DNA of 25,494 bases from positions 1-25,494 of the forward strand of contig JBMNUM010000026.1 in assembly GCA_050946275.1 (NCBI GenBank), read 5' to 3'. Of the stretch, positions 1 to 6,698 are shown piece after piece. This DNA comes from JBMNUM01 sp050946275 (lineage in GTDB: Bacteria > Actinomycetota > Coriobacteriia > Coriobacteriales > CADBOM01). The notes beneath the pieces were generated by a model. The model was not told the origin of the DNA. It ran no database searches and worked only from the letters and a program-made list of their open reading frames with translations. The position numbers and the translations under genes are program-made. Positions within the stretch are counted from its first letter, which is position 1; every line of letters begins with the position of its first letter.

Positions 1-364
1 CGATCCAGTCGCCCACGTCGAGGTCGGTGAGACGCGCGTAGGCCTCCTCGCCCATCAGGTTCAGGCGGCAGAACAGCTGGATCTCGTCGGTCGCGTCCTT
101 CACGACGACGAAGCAGATCTTGCCCTGGTTGCGGATCGCCATGATGCGGCCGGCGATGCTGTAGGTGTCCTCGGTCTCCTCGCCATCGGCCAGATCGGCG
201 TACTTCTCGTTGATCTCGACGAGGTGGCAGTCGTAGTCCCAGCGATGCGCGTAGGGCAGCTCGCCCGCGTCGATAATCGCCTGGCGCTTGTTGTAGCGGA
301 CCTTGATCGGGTCGTCCTCGATGACCTCGGGAGTCTCTTCGATGTTGGTGGTGTCGTTGCTCAT
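1..364 (-). CDS. lysS: Lysyl-tRNA synthetase, class II (N-terminal part, cut by window edge)
   Basis: The first 121 codons of a minus-strand gene that runs off the left edge. The enzyme charges tRNA-Lys in the cytoplasm. An acidic N-terminal stretch is followed by the opening of the OB-fold anticodon-binding domain, including GRIMAIRNQGKICFVVVKD at about residues 73-91, typical of class II LysS and close relatives. The ATG at 362-364 is the only sensible start; the Shine-Dalgarno upstream is weak (AGGCAAG). The catalytic domain lies outside the window, so an AspRS/AsnRS-type paralogue cannot be formally excluded, but the motif fits LysS best. greA lies just upstream in the same direction, an arrangement often seen in actinobacteria. 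Confidence 0.85.
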   Translation of the reverse strand, partial: MSNDTTNIEETPEVIEDDPIKVRYNKRQAIIDAGELPYAHRWDYDCHLVEINEKYADLADGEETEDTYSIAGRIMAIRNQGKICFVVVKDATDEIQLFCRLNLMGEEAYARLTDLDVGDWI

Positions 365-505
365 GCTCGTCTTGCCTGTCTCGTAGATGGTCGTATACGC
401 CGAGCATGCGCCCCGGGTCGTGCCCGCGCGGCGCATGCGATTGGAAGCCTCCCCTGCCGTATGACCGGCGCGTTCCTCTCGGGCACGCCGGGTGACGGGA
501 GGAGA

Positions 506-985
506 CTATGCCTTCTTGGAGCTGCTGATCTTGAGAACGGTGAACTCGGTCTTGACGCCGGTGGGACCGACGACCTCGACCACGTCGCCCTTCTTGGCGC
601 CGATCAGCGCGGCACCGACCGGCGACTCGTTCGAGATGCGGCCGTTGAAGAAGTCGACCTCGGCGGCGCCGACGATGGTGTAGACCTGCTCCTTGCCGTT
701 GGACTCGACGGTCACCGTGCTACCGACGTTGACCTTGCTCGAGCGCTTCGGGGCGTCGATGATGGTCGCATTGGAAAGAATCTGGTTGATCTCGGCGATG
801 CGGTTCTCGAGAACAGCCTGCTCGTTCTTGGCATCGTCGAACTCGGAGTTCTCGGAGATGTCACCGAACTCGCGGGCGATCCTGATGCGCTCGCCGATCT
901 CGGCGCGCTTCTCGTTCTCCAGGTAGTGCAGCTCCTCGACCAGCTCGTCGCGTCCTTCGGGAGTGAGCACCATTTCCTTAGCCAT
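506..985 (-). CDS. greA: Transcription elongation factor GreA
   Basis: 159 residues, the normal GreA length. GreA enters the RNA polymerase secondary channel and stimulates cleavage of backtracked RNA. Residues 1-77 are the antiparallel coiled coil; its tip carries GDISENSEFDDAK with the conserved acidic pair D42 and E45 (D41/E44 in E. coli). Residues of about 82-156 form the FKBP-like C-terminal domain, with VGAALIGAKKGDVVEV near the end. The ATG at 983-985 follows a GGAAAGG ribosome site. The 141 bases between it and lysS contain no clear terminator, so the two may be cotranscribed. Confidence 0.96.
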   Translation of the reverse strand: MAKEMVLTPEGRDELVEELHYLENEKRAEIGERIRIAREFGDISENSEFDDAKNEQAVLENRIAEINQILSNATIIDAPKRSSKVNVGSTVTVESNGKEQVYTIVGAAEVDFFNGRISNESPVGAALIGAKKGDVVEVVGPTGVKTEFTVLKISSSKKA

Positions 986-1118
986 CTCGTCTTTCCTTTC
1001 CCACGCGTCGCGTGCTTCCCACTGTCAGACCCGTTGTCCAGGGTCATAAGATACGGCATGCACGGCCGATTTCACCGGTTGCGCACGCCGCACGGTTAAT
1101 CCCATGTATCGGGCGGGG

Positions 1119-1325
1119 CTAATCCTCGCTCTTGCCGGCCTCGTCGTCGGCCTCGTCGGCCTCGTCGGACGAACCGCCCTTGCCATTCACGCCATCGCGC
1201 AGGTTCTTGACCGTCTTGCCGAGCGCCGCCCCAAGCTTGGGAAGGTTCTTCGGCCCGAAGATCAGGAGAATCGCGATGAGAATGATAAGAAGCTCAGGAA
1301 GTCCTATCCTTGGCAAATCAATCAC
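1119..1325 (-). CDS. tatA: Twin-arginine translocase subunit TatA
   Basis: Pore-forming subunit of the Tat system for folded-protein export. It has one N-terminal membrane helix (GLPELLIILIAILLIFG), the hinge FGPKNLPKLG, an amphipathic helix (GAALGKTVKNLRDGV) and a short, very acidic tail. I chose the GTG at 1323-1325 (68 residues) because TatA proteins normally begin a few residues before the helix. An in-frame TTG at 1376 would add 17 unlikely residues including two Cys; a TTG at 1316 is also possible. An AGGAG lies 24 bases upstream of the GTG, so the start is uncertain. No tatC is in the window, and no protein here has a clear twin-arginine signal. Confidence 0.88.
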   Translation of the reverse strand: MIDLPRIGLPELLIILIAILLIFGPKNLPKLGAALGKTVKNLRDGVNGKGGSSDEADEADDEAGKSED

Positions 1326-1482
1326 CCGCTTGTCGATGTCCGATATTGACTCCTGATGATAGCACGCGCAGGCCAACAGCGCGCATTCGCCACGCCAAAC
1401 GATAATACGAGCCGGTCAGGGGCCGGGACGTCACGAAACGCACACGACACGGCTCCGGCACCGCTCCCTTGTACGGGGCAAC

Positions 1483-1504
1483 AAAAAAGCCGCCTCGTGG
1501 CGGC
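1483..1504 (-). terminator. Intrinsic terminator of tRNA-Pro
   Basis: On the minus strand GCCGCC-ACGA-GGCGGC is followed directly by TTTTTT, starting 14 bases after the tRNA 3' end. A perfect 6-bp GC stem, a tetraloop and a U tract make this a textbook intrinsic terminator. Confidence 0.93.
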
Positions 1505-1518
1505 GATTTGTTTTGGGA

Positions 1519-1595
1519 TGGTCGGGATGACTGGATTCGAACCAGCGACCTCTGCGTCCCGAACGCAGCGCTCTACCAAGCTGAGCCACATCCCG
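1519..1595 (-). tRNA. tRNA-Pro (anticodon CGG)
   Basis: 77 bases including an encoded 3' CCA. The acceptor arms CGGGATG and CATCCCG pair fully, with A as the discriminator base. The anticodon arm CTGCG-TTCGGGA-CGCAG gives anticodon CGG, reading the proline codon CCG. The T arm is CTGGTTCGAATCCAG. The D arm is GGCTCAGCTTGGTAGAGC. It is a single-gene unit with its own promoter and terminator. Confidence 0.97.
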
Positions 1596-1618
1596 ACAAA
1601 GCGGTACTCTAGCAGACA

Positions 1619-1647
1619 ATCAGAACCGATGCCACAACGAACGTCAA
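1619..1647 (-). promoter_or_regulatory. Probable promoter of tRNA-Pro
   Basis: TTGACG (-35, 1642-1647), a 17-base spacer and TCTGAT (-10, 1619-1624) place the transcription start about 15-20 bases before the mature tRNA. The -35 matches 5 of 6 consensus bases and the -10 matches 4 of 6. The position is right but the assignment rests on sequence only. Confidence 0.45.
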
Positions 1648-1755
1648 AAATTCCGCGAGCGACAAACGGAAGGCGAAGACAGCAGGAGCATTTCCCGCAA
1701 CATCGAACCAGAAGCCCGGGAATCGTTCGTAACGTCAGCGGGGTTCGAACGCCCG

Positions 1756-1780
1756 GAAAACGTGCCGGTGGCACGTTTTC
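1756..1780. terminator. Possible bidirectional terminator hairpin
   Basis: An 11-bp perfect inverted repeat, GAAAACGTGCC-ggt-GGCACGTTTTC. Both strands read a GC-rich stem ending in TTTT, so it could stop transcription in either direction. It lies between the nlpC copy 1 3' region and the tRNA promoter. The 1596-1959 gap holds only this hairpin, the tRNA promoter and the composite repeat listed next; I see no gene there. Confidence 0.5.
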
Positions 1781-1818
1781 AGTGAGAACGGGACGGCTTT
1801 AGCCGACCCAAGAGGCGC

Positions 1819-1953
1819 GCAGCTGCTGAGTGCACGAGCCCCGTTGAGCGTGGGAGCGTGCTCTTGCACGTGACCGTAAGCTCAACGGGGCTCGGGTGCC
1901 AGCAGATGCGATCGCAGCATCGAGCGGTCCGGCCGTTCGGCTAAGAACGGCCG
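1819..1953 (-). repeat. Composite structured repeat, copy A (3' of nlpC copy 1)
   Basis: Read on the minus strand, 6 bases after the nlpC stop codon comes a 9-bp hairpin (1930-1953, CGGCCGTTC with a 6-base loop). Next is a 26-nt core (1913-1938, overlapping the near hairpin arm), then a long hairpin with arms 1819-1849 and 1880-1909, including a perfect 15-bp stem (1835-1849 with 1880-1894). The core matches copy B (14824-14849) at 24 of 26 positions and copy C (5022-5047) at most positions. There is no U tract, so it is not a standard intrinsic terminator. Confidence 0.75.
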
Positions 1954-1959
1954 AAACAA

Positions 1960-3057
1960 CTAGTAGCGGAGCGCGTAGGTGAAGGCGCTGTTGGCGTTCT
2001 CGCTGACGATGACGCCGGTGCCGTAGTCGGAGGCGTGGACGTACCTGTTGCCGCCGAGGGAGATGCCGACATGGCCATTGACCCACAGCACGTCGCCGGC
2101 CTGCGCCTCGCTGACGGGGACGCGGGACTTGGCGTTGGCGTACAGGGCAGAGGACGAACGGTACGGTGCACCCGCGGCATAGGCCAGGCCGGAGCAGTCA
2201 TAGGCGTTCGGTCCGGTCGAGCCCCAGTTGTACGACTTGCCGACCTGGGTGAGGGCCCACTCGTAGTTGAGCCCGCCAGCGCTGCCGCCGTTGTTGACGT
2301 AGCTGTAGCCGCCACCGTCGGACGAGCCGCTGTCGGCGTAACCGTCTCCGTCAGCGTCCTCGGCATAGCCATACTCCTCGTAGTACGCCTGCGCAGCCTC
2401 GGCCTCGGCCTGAGCTGCTGCAGCGGCAGCAGCCTGCTGCTCGGCGATGATCTGGGCCTGCAGCTCGGCGCTCAGGCTCTCGTAGACGTTCTGGTACTCG
2501 GCAGCAAGGGCCTCGACCTGGGTCTTGGCCTCCTCGGACTCCTTGAGGTGCTGGGCGGCGAGCTTCTCCTGCTCGACGTACTCCTCGTAAGCGGCCTCGG
2601 CCTTGGCCTTGAGGTCCTTGATCTCCTCGATGAGCTTGGCATCGTTCTCGTTCATGTCCGTGAGCAGGTTCCATGTGTTGGCGAACTCCTCGAACGACGA
2701 GCTGCCGAAGATGACATCCATGAGCGTCGGCGAGCCGGTGCGGTACATCGACTTCGCGCGCGTGGCGAGATGACCCTGCTTCTCCTCGAGCTTGGCCTTG
2801 GTCTCGTCGAGCTCCTTCTTAGCCGCATCTCGGGCCTCGACGGCGGCATCATGCGCGTCCAGGGCCTCGTAGTACACCTCGGTCGCCTCATCGACGGCCG
2901 CATTGGCGGCATCGAGCTGGGCCTTGGCCGCCGCGACATCGTCCTCGGTCACACCGAACGCGGTCGACGTGGCGAGCACCATGAACAGGCAGCACGCGAA
3001 AACTGCTGCAACGATGAATCCGAATCTGCTGGCTACTCTCGAGTTCCTCAAAACCAA
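1960..3057 (-). CDS. Secreted NlpC/P60 peptidoglycan hydrolase with PcsB-like coiled coil (copy 1)
   Basis: A secreted wall hydrolase of about 365 residues, probably a D,L-endopeptidase cutting peptidoglycan stem peptides. It has a signal peptide (hydrophobic FGFIVAAVFACCLFMVL, likely cut near STAFG). A long coiled coil of the PcsB/CwlO type follows, with MYRTGSPTLMDVIFGSSSFE, then an Ala/Gln-rich stretch and a linker with a calcium-loop-like DADGDGYAD. The C-terminal NlpC/P60 domain has catalytic Cys 288 in YDCSGL, His 329 in NGHVGI and a third residue His 341. The start is uncertain: TTG at 3055-3057 or 3049-3051 fits the GAGGTG site; an ATG at 3090 has no ribosome site. It is a tandem paralogue of the next gene. 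Confidence 0.9.
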   Translation of the reverse strand: MVLRNSRVASRFGFIVAAVFACCLFMVLATSTAFGVTEDDVAAAKAQLDAANAAVDEATEVYYEALDAHDAAVEARDAAKKELDETKAKLEEKQGHLATRAKSMYRTGSPTLMDVIFGSSSFEEFANTWNLLTDMNENDAKLIEEIKDLKAKAEAAYEEYVEQEKLAAQHLKESEEAKTQVEALAAEYQNVYESLSAELQAQIIAEQQAAAAAAAQAEAEAAQAYYEEYGYAEDADGDGYADSGSSDGGGYSYVNNGGSAGGLNYEWALTQVGKSYNWGSTGPNAYDCSGLAYAAGAPYRSSSALYANAKSRVPVSEAQAGDVLWVNGHVGISLGGNRYVHASDYGTGVIVSENANSAFTYALRY

Positions 3058-3212
3058 ACACACCTCTTTAGGTCGTCCTAACCCTTGCATAGTTGGATCT
3101 AGCTTAGCATAAATGAGGATATGGGGAGCGAACCCGCCCTTTTACAGGTGCAAGCACACAGAAACTCCACCTAGTCTTCACATTGACGAGGCGCTATATT
3201 TTGTGGTTCAGG

Positions 3213-3325
3213 GCGTCACGATGACGCATATCTTGTTTCGTTTTGCGCCGTCTACCGGCGCGTGCTTCGTTTCCGCAGCCAAGAGCCACCGGCTCACGCT
3301 CATCCCGAACGGGACAAGCGAGCCG
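3213..3325 (-). other. Three successive hairpins between the two nlpC genes
   Basis: Perfect stems GCGTCA/TGACGC (3213-3227) and GCGCCG/CGGCGC (3245-3261), plus a longer interrupted stem CGGCTC...GAGCCG (3290-3325) enclosing TCCC-gaac-GGGA. They follow the stop of nlpC copy 2. None has a U tract. They may stabilise the 3' end or act in the leader of nlpC copy 1, for which I find no convincing promoter. Confidence 0.4.
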
Positions 3326-3345
3326 CTTCTTCGTTTAGCTCTCCC

Positions 3346-4572
3346 CTACACGCGAACAGCGCAGGACCACATGCTCATGTACGACGAGATCTTGACGACG
3401 TCGCCGGGCTGGGGCGCGTGGATGAACTGGCCGCCGCCGATGTAGATGCCGACGTGTCCGGGCATCCAGAGGATGTCGCCGGGCTGCGCTGCGGACAGCG
3501 AGATAACCGTGCCGCAGTAGTGCTGGGCGCCGGAGGTGCGCGGCAGGGAGATACCCGCCTGGGCGTAGCACCACGAGGTGAGGCCGGAGCAGTCGAACGA
3601 GTTCGGGCCGCTTGCCGCCCAGACGTACGGGCAGCCGAGGCGCGAGTACGCGGCCGCGACGACCGTGTCGCCCACGCCGGAGCCGGCCGGGATGTTCACG
3701 CTCGTGCCCTCAGAGCCGCTATCGGAGTCGTCGTCATCGGAGCTCGAGCTGGAGCCGCCGTTGTCGTCCGAGTAATCGCCGGAGTCACCCTGGTCGTCAC
3801 TCTGCGCGGCCTGCTGCTGCGCAGCTTCCTGTGCCGCCTGCTGAGCCTGCTGCTCCTCCCAGGCAGCCTGCTCCGCCTCCTCGCGGGCGGCCTCCTCCTG
3901 GGCGAGCAGGTCCGCGACCTCGGCGTCGAGGCTGGCGACCTCACCCTCGTATTGCGCGACGAGCGCCTCGGCCTCCTCCTTGGCGGCGTTGGCCTCCTCG
4001 AGCTTGTCAGCCGCGATCTGCTCCTGCTTGTCGTACTCGGCATAGGCGGCCTCGGACTGCTCCTTGAGATCCTTGTTCTCGGCGATCAGACCGGCGGTGT
4101 CCTCGTTCCACGACACGAGGAAGTTCCACGTGGTGGAGAAGTCCTTGAACGAGTTGGAGCCGAGCAGAACGTCGAACATCGAGATCTGGTCGGTGCGGTA
4201 CATCGTGACCGCGCGGTCCTTGAGCTGGTCCTGGGATTCGGCGATCTGGCCCTTGAGGCTCTCGATCTTCGCCTTCTCCTCGTCCATCTTCTTGACGGCA
4301 GCGTCGTGGGCCTCCTGGGCCTCGAAGTACTTATCGGATGCGAGACCGAGCTGCGTGCGCACATCGGCGAGGCGTTCGCGGGCCGCATCGGCCTGGGCCT
4401 GCTTCTCGCTGGCAGCCGCATGGGCGGCGTCGGCCTCGGCCTCCTTCTCGTCCGAGGGTGCGGCGAACGAGGCGTCGGGCACGATGAGCGCCACGAACGC
4501 CGCCGCGATGAGCAGGCTCACCACGGTGCGCAGGGCCTTCGAGAACAGGCTGGTCTGTGTTGTCTCGCGCAT
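3346..4572 (-). CDS. Secreted NlpC/P60 peptidoglycan hydrolase with PcsB-like coiled coil (copy 2)
   Basis: 408 residues from the ATG at 4570-4572, preceded by GGAG at 8 bases; an upstream in-frame start at 4629 would place 19 residues before the signal peptide. The signal peptide is KALRTVVSLLIAAAFVALIV followed by PDASFA. The coiled coil (about residues 40-240) shares MYRT....(M)(F/M)DV(L/I)(L/F)GS.SF with copy 1. A Gln/Ala stretch and an acidic Ser/Asp linker of about 30 residues lead to the NlpC/P60 domain with Cys 328 (FDCSGL), His 373 (PGHVGI) and His 385. Role: peptide cleavage in the wall during growth or division. Copy 1 follows it in the same direction, so the two look like an old tandem duplication. 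Confidence 0.93.
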   Translation of the reverse strand: MRETTQTSLFSKALRTVVSLLIAAAFVALIVPDASFAAPSDEKEAEADAAHAAASEKQAQADAARERLADVRTQLGLASDKYFEAQEAHDAAVKKMDEEKAKIESLKGQIAESQDQLKDRAVTMYRTDQISMFDVLLGSNSFKDFSTTWNFLVSWNEDTAGLIAENKDLKEQSEAAYAEYDKQEQIAADKLEEANAAKEEAEALVAQYEGEVASLDAEVADLLAQEEAAREEAEQAAWEEQQAQQAAQEAAQQQAAQSDDQGDSGDYSDDNGGSSSSSDDDDSDSGSEGTSVNIPAGSGVGDTVVAAAYSRLGCPYVWAASGPNSFDCSGLTSWCYAQAGISLPRTSGAQHYCGTVISLSAAQPGDILWMPGHVGIYIGGGQFIHAPQPGDVVKISSYMSMWSCAVRV

Positions 4573-4785
4573 AGCACTAACTCCATTCCAAAACCCGAAT
4601 GGCGAATCGCTGGCAACCGCATGTGCCAAAACGTTGTGTCAATCCGCGGATCCACCGCGGATGCGACGAGCTTGATTTTGATTAAAGATGCCCGACTACT
4701 GCAATTGCTGTGCGATTATTCAGGTTTTCATAGCTGTCCCGCACGGTATTACGCGGGACTCCGCCCTGCTCGAGCGGGTAAGTCG

Positions 4786-4814
4786 ATACTAGCAAAAGGG
4801 TTTTCGTATCGCAA
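4786..4814 (-). promoter_or_regulatory. Possible promoter of nlpC copy 2
   Basis: TTGCGA (4809-4814), 17 bases, TAGTAT (4786-4791) preceded by TGC (an extended -10). This would give a leader of about 205 bases containing small hairpins (TCCGCGG/CCGCGGA and GTCCCGC/GCGGGAC). I could not fit the leader to the c-di-AMP riboswitch often found before actinobacterial NlpC genes. The rest of the 4573-5065 gap is composite repeat copy C. Confidence 0.3.
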
Positions 4815-4936
4815 ACGTGCACAAAATCATCACGGCATTATTGTCCGGAAAGACTCCGCGAGCGGATTCTCTCGACGAGTTCTCCACAAAACTGAAGGAA
4901 TTGCCCGAGGTCTCGGCGCCTCCGGGCGCGGGCGGC

Positions 4937-5064
4937 GCGCTGCTGCGAAATCAAGGTCTCTTTGTCGGTCGAGCCTGTAGTCTCGACCGAGTCGAGACGA
5001 ATTGACTTCTCCGCAGCGCACCGCAGCGTCGGCCCATTCCGCCGTTCGTCTGAGAACGGCGGAA
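4937..5064 (-). repeat. Composite structured repeat, copy C (3' of the dehydrogenase gene)
   Basis: Just after the stop codon at 5066 comes an 11-bp perfect hairpin (5037-5047 with 5054-5064, TTCCGCCGTTC). The 26-nt core follows at 5022-5047, starting CGCAGCGTCG as in copy B. Beyond it is an imperfect hairpin of about 83 bp spanning 4937-5019: GCGCTGC pairs with GCAGCGC at the base and TCGGTCGAG with CTCGACCGA at the tip. The arrangement and core length match copies A and B, while the hairpin arms differ in sequence. Confidence 0.7.
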
Positions 5065-5065
5065 C

Positions 5066-6307
5066 TTACAGCATGTAGCGGCAGTCGAAGACCGGCTTGC
5101 CCTTGGCGTACTCGGGGACCACGCGGAACTGGCGCCAGGGCGTGGCGATGATGACCACATCGCAAGTGTCGCAGAGCTCGCGGACGCTGAACGCGTAGGA
5201 GATGTTCATGTGGTAGGCGGCCGCGAAGTCGTCGTTGGCGATTGGGTCGTAGGCGCAGATGTTCTCGTACCCGAGGCTCAGCAGCTGCTGGATGATGCGG
5301 GCCGGCGCGGAGTTGCGGACGTCGCCGGAGCCCTCCTTAAACGTGAGGCCGAGGATGCCGATGCGGGCGTCCTTGTCGACCTGGGAGGCGATGTCGGCGG
5401 CGATGTTGGCCGGCAGCTCGTCGTTGATGGTGATGACATCCTCGAGCAGCGGCACCTCGGCCCCGCTCTCGTGAGCGAGCTGGATGAAATCGCACGTGTC
5501 CTTGGGCAGGAAGATCCCGCCGAAGCCGCAGCCGGGGTACACGTACTCGCGCATCGTGTTCTCGGACCAGCGACCGTCCATCTGCGCGATGCGGAACGCC
5601 TGCGAGACGTCGATGCCGCCAACCGCCTTGGCCGCCTGCGCCATCTCGTTCGAATAGCTGATCATGGTCGCGAGCAGCGTGCTCGACATGTAGCGGATGA
5701 ATTCGGCCGTCGCGTACGACGTGGCGACGACGGGAGCCGAGAAACCCGCATAGCAGCGGCGCAGGATCTCCTCGTCGCGCTCGTTCGAGACGCCGATGAC
5801 GATGCGGCTCGGGCTCGTGAAGTCGTGCCAGCACTTGCCCTCGCGCATGAACTCGGGGTTGAGCGCCAGACCGCAGTCGACGCCGAGCTCGATGCCCTTC
5901 TCCTCGAGATGCGGGACGATGACGCCATCCATGGTGCCGGGCAGCATCGTCGTCTTGACCGCGATCGTGAAGTAGTCCTCGAAGCCCGAATCGACGATGT
6001 CGTCGATGGCGGAGAGGATGCGGGAATGATCGGCCTCGCCATCCTTGATCTGGGGCGAGCCGACGCAGATGAAGAAGCACTCGACGCCATCGGGCACGTC
6101 ATCGAGATCGTCGAGGACGTGGAAGTGCTCGTTGAGGTTGCGCTCGAGCGCCTCGTCGAGGCCAGGCTCGAAGTACGGGATCTTGCCGTTACGAATCAGA
6201 CCGGTGCGGAAGTCGTCGATATCGACACCATAGACGTCGATGCCGGTCTCGGCGAAACCGAGGGCAACCGTCAGGCCTATGAATCCAAGTCCGACAACCG
6301 CGATCAT
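5066..6307 (-). CDS. UDP-glucose/GDP-mannose dehydrogenase family protein with altered active site
   Basis: 413 residues from the ATG at 6305-6307. The family oxidises the sugar C6 alcohol of a nucleotide sugar to the acid with two NAD+. The N-terminal Rossmann motif is GLGFIG (residues 6-11). NPEFMREG with E152, the hinge helix after AEFIRYM, and the C-terminal LGLTFKEGSGDVRNS all fit the family, and the length is normal. Three residues needed for catalysis differ: the usual Lys is Arg 205, the Asn four positions on is Ser 209, and the nucleophilic Cys in GFGGxCFPKD is Phe 266 (GFGGIFLPKDT). Asp 270 is kept. It may have changed chemistry, so I give no gene symbol. It stands alone, with no polysaccharide genes beside it. 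Confidence 0.88.
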   Translation of the reverse strand: MIAVVGLGFIGLTVALGFAETGIDVYGVDIDDFRTGLIRNGKIPYFEPGLDEALERNLNEHFHVLDDLDDVPDGVECFFICVGSPQIKDGEADHSRILSAIDDIVDSGFEDYFTIAVKTTMLPGTMDGVIVPHLEEKGIELGVDCGLALNPEFMREGKCWHDFTSPSRIVIGVSNERDEEILRRCYAGFSAPVVATSYATAEFIRYMSSTLLATMISYSNEMAQAAKAVGGIDVSQAFRIAQMDGRWSENTMREYVYPGCGFGGIFLPKDTCDFIQLAHESGAEVPLLEDVITINDELPANIAADIASQVDKDARIGILGLTFKEGSGDVRNSAPARIIQQLLSLGYENICAYDPIANDDFAAAYHMNISYAFSVRELCDTCDVVIIATPWRQFRVVPEYAKGKPVFDCRYML

Positions 6308-6347
6308 CTTGCAACGACCCCAATCACTGTCCAATCGTACATAAGGA

Positions 6348-6353
6348 TTTATA
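6348..6353 (-). promoter_or_regulatory. Possible -10 box of the dehydrogenase gene
   Basis: TATAAA on the minus strand, 41 bases before the chosen ATG, in a small AT-rich patch. No matching -35 is visible at 16-18 bases, so this is weak. The remaining 6308-6698 gap holds the palindrome, hairpin and terminator listed next. Confidence 0.3.
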
Positions 6354-6522
6354 GCTCAACGACCGCCGTTGGACTCCACCGAATCCGTTAATGAGCGAAC
6401 GCATGCGGTGATGGAATTGGCGAGCGGATTGACCCGCGGGAAAACGCAGACAGATGACAGGGATTGACGAGCGGGAGGGCGGGATCCGCCGCCTTTCGAC
6501 TTATGGGCGGCTGCCGGATGGA

Positions 6523-6598
6523 TTAGTGTACACAAGTTGCTATTTAGAGGTCATTTTTGGCCAAAAATGAGGTAATTTAGGCAACTTGTGTACACTAA
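6523..6598. repeat. 76-bp symmetric AT-rich palindrome
   Basis: Outer arms TTAGTGTACACAAGTTGC (6523-6540) and their exact complement (6581-6598) enclose a perfect 20-bp palindrome (6551-6570, TCATTTTTGG and its complement). All are centred on the same point, with 10-base unpaired stretches on each side. It is far more AT-rich than its surroundings. It could be a miniature inverted-repeat element, a double operator, or a cruciform. No target-site duplication is evident. Confidence 0.8.
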
Positions 6599-6620
6599 CT
6601 CGCTGCACATCAAACAATGA

Positions 6621-6647
6621 GACGGATGGAGATGGTCCCCATCCGTC
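6621..6647. other. Hairpin
   Basis: GACGGATGG and CCATCCGTC form a 9-bp stem with a 9-base loop. It lies between the palindrome and the arsR terminator. No U tract; function unknown. Confidence 0.4.
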
Positions 6648-6653
6648 CCAGAA

Positions 6654-6685
6654 ACCTGTCAATCAGCCCCGGGCTGTTTGACAGG
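6654..6685 (-). terminator. Terminator of pheST-arsR; 32-bp hairpin repeat unit
   Basis: A 32-base unit (ACCTGTCAATCAG...GTTTGACAGG) forming a stem of about 10 bp with an inner AGCCC/GGGCT stem, flanked by A runs on one side and T runs on the other. It starts 13 bases after the arsR stop. The same 32-base unit recurs at 17621, 17665, 24140, 24172 and 24204. It could terminate in both directions. Confidence 0.75.
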
Positions 6686-6698
6686 TTTTCATGCTCTC

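Noticed and set aside
4573..4936. c-di-AMP (ydaO) riboswitch before nlpC copy 2
   Set aside because: The leader is long enough and the gene type is right, but I could not find the conserved GGGGGACC and AAUGCCCGAAUCC-type segments.
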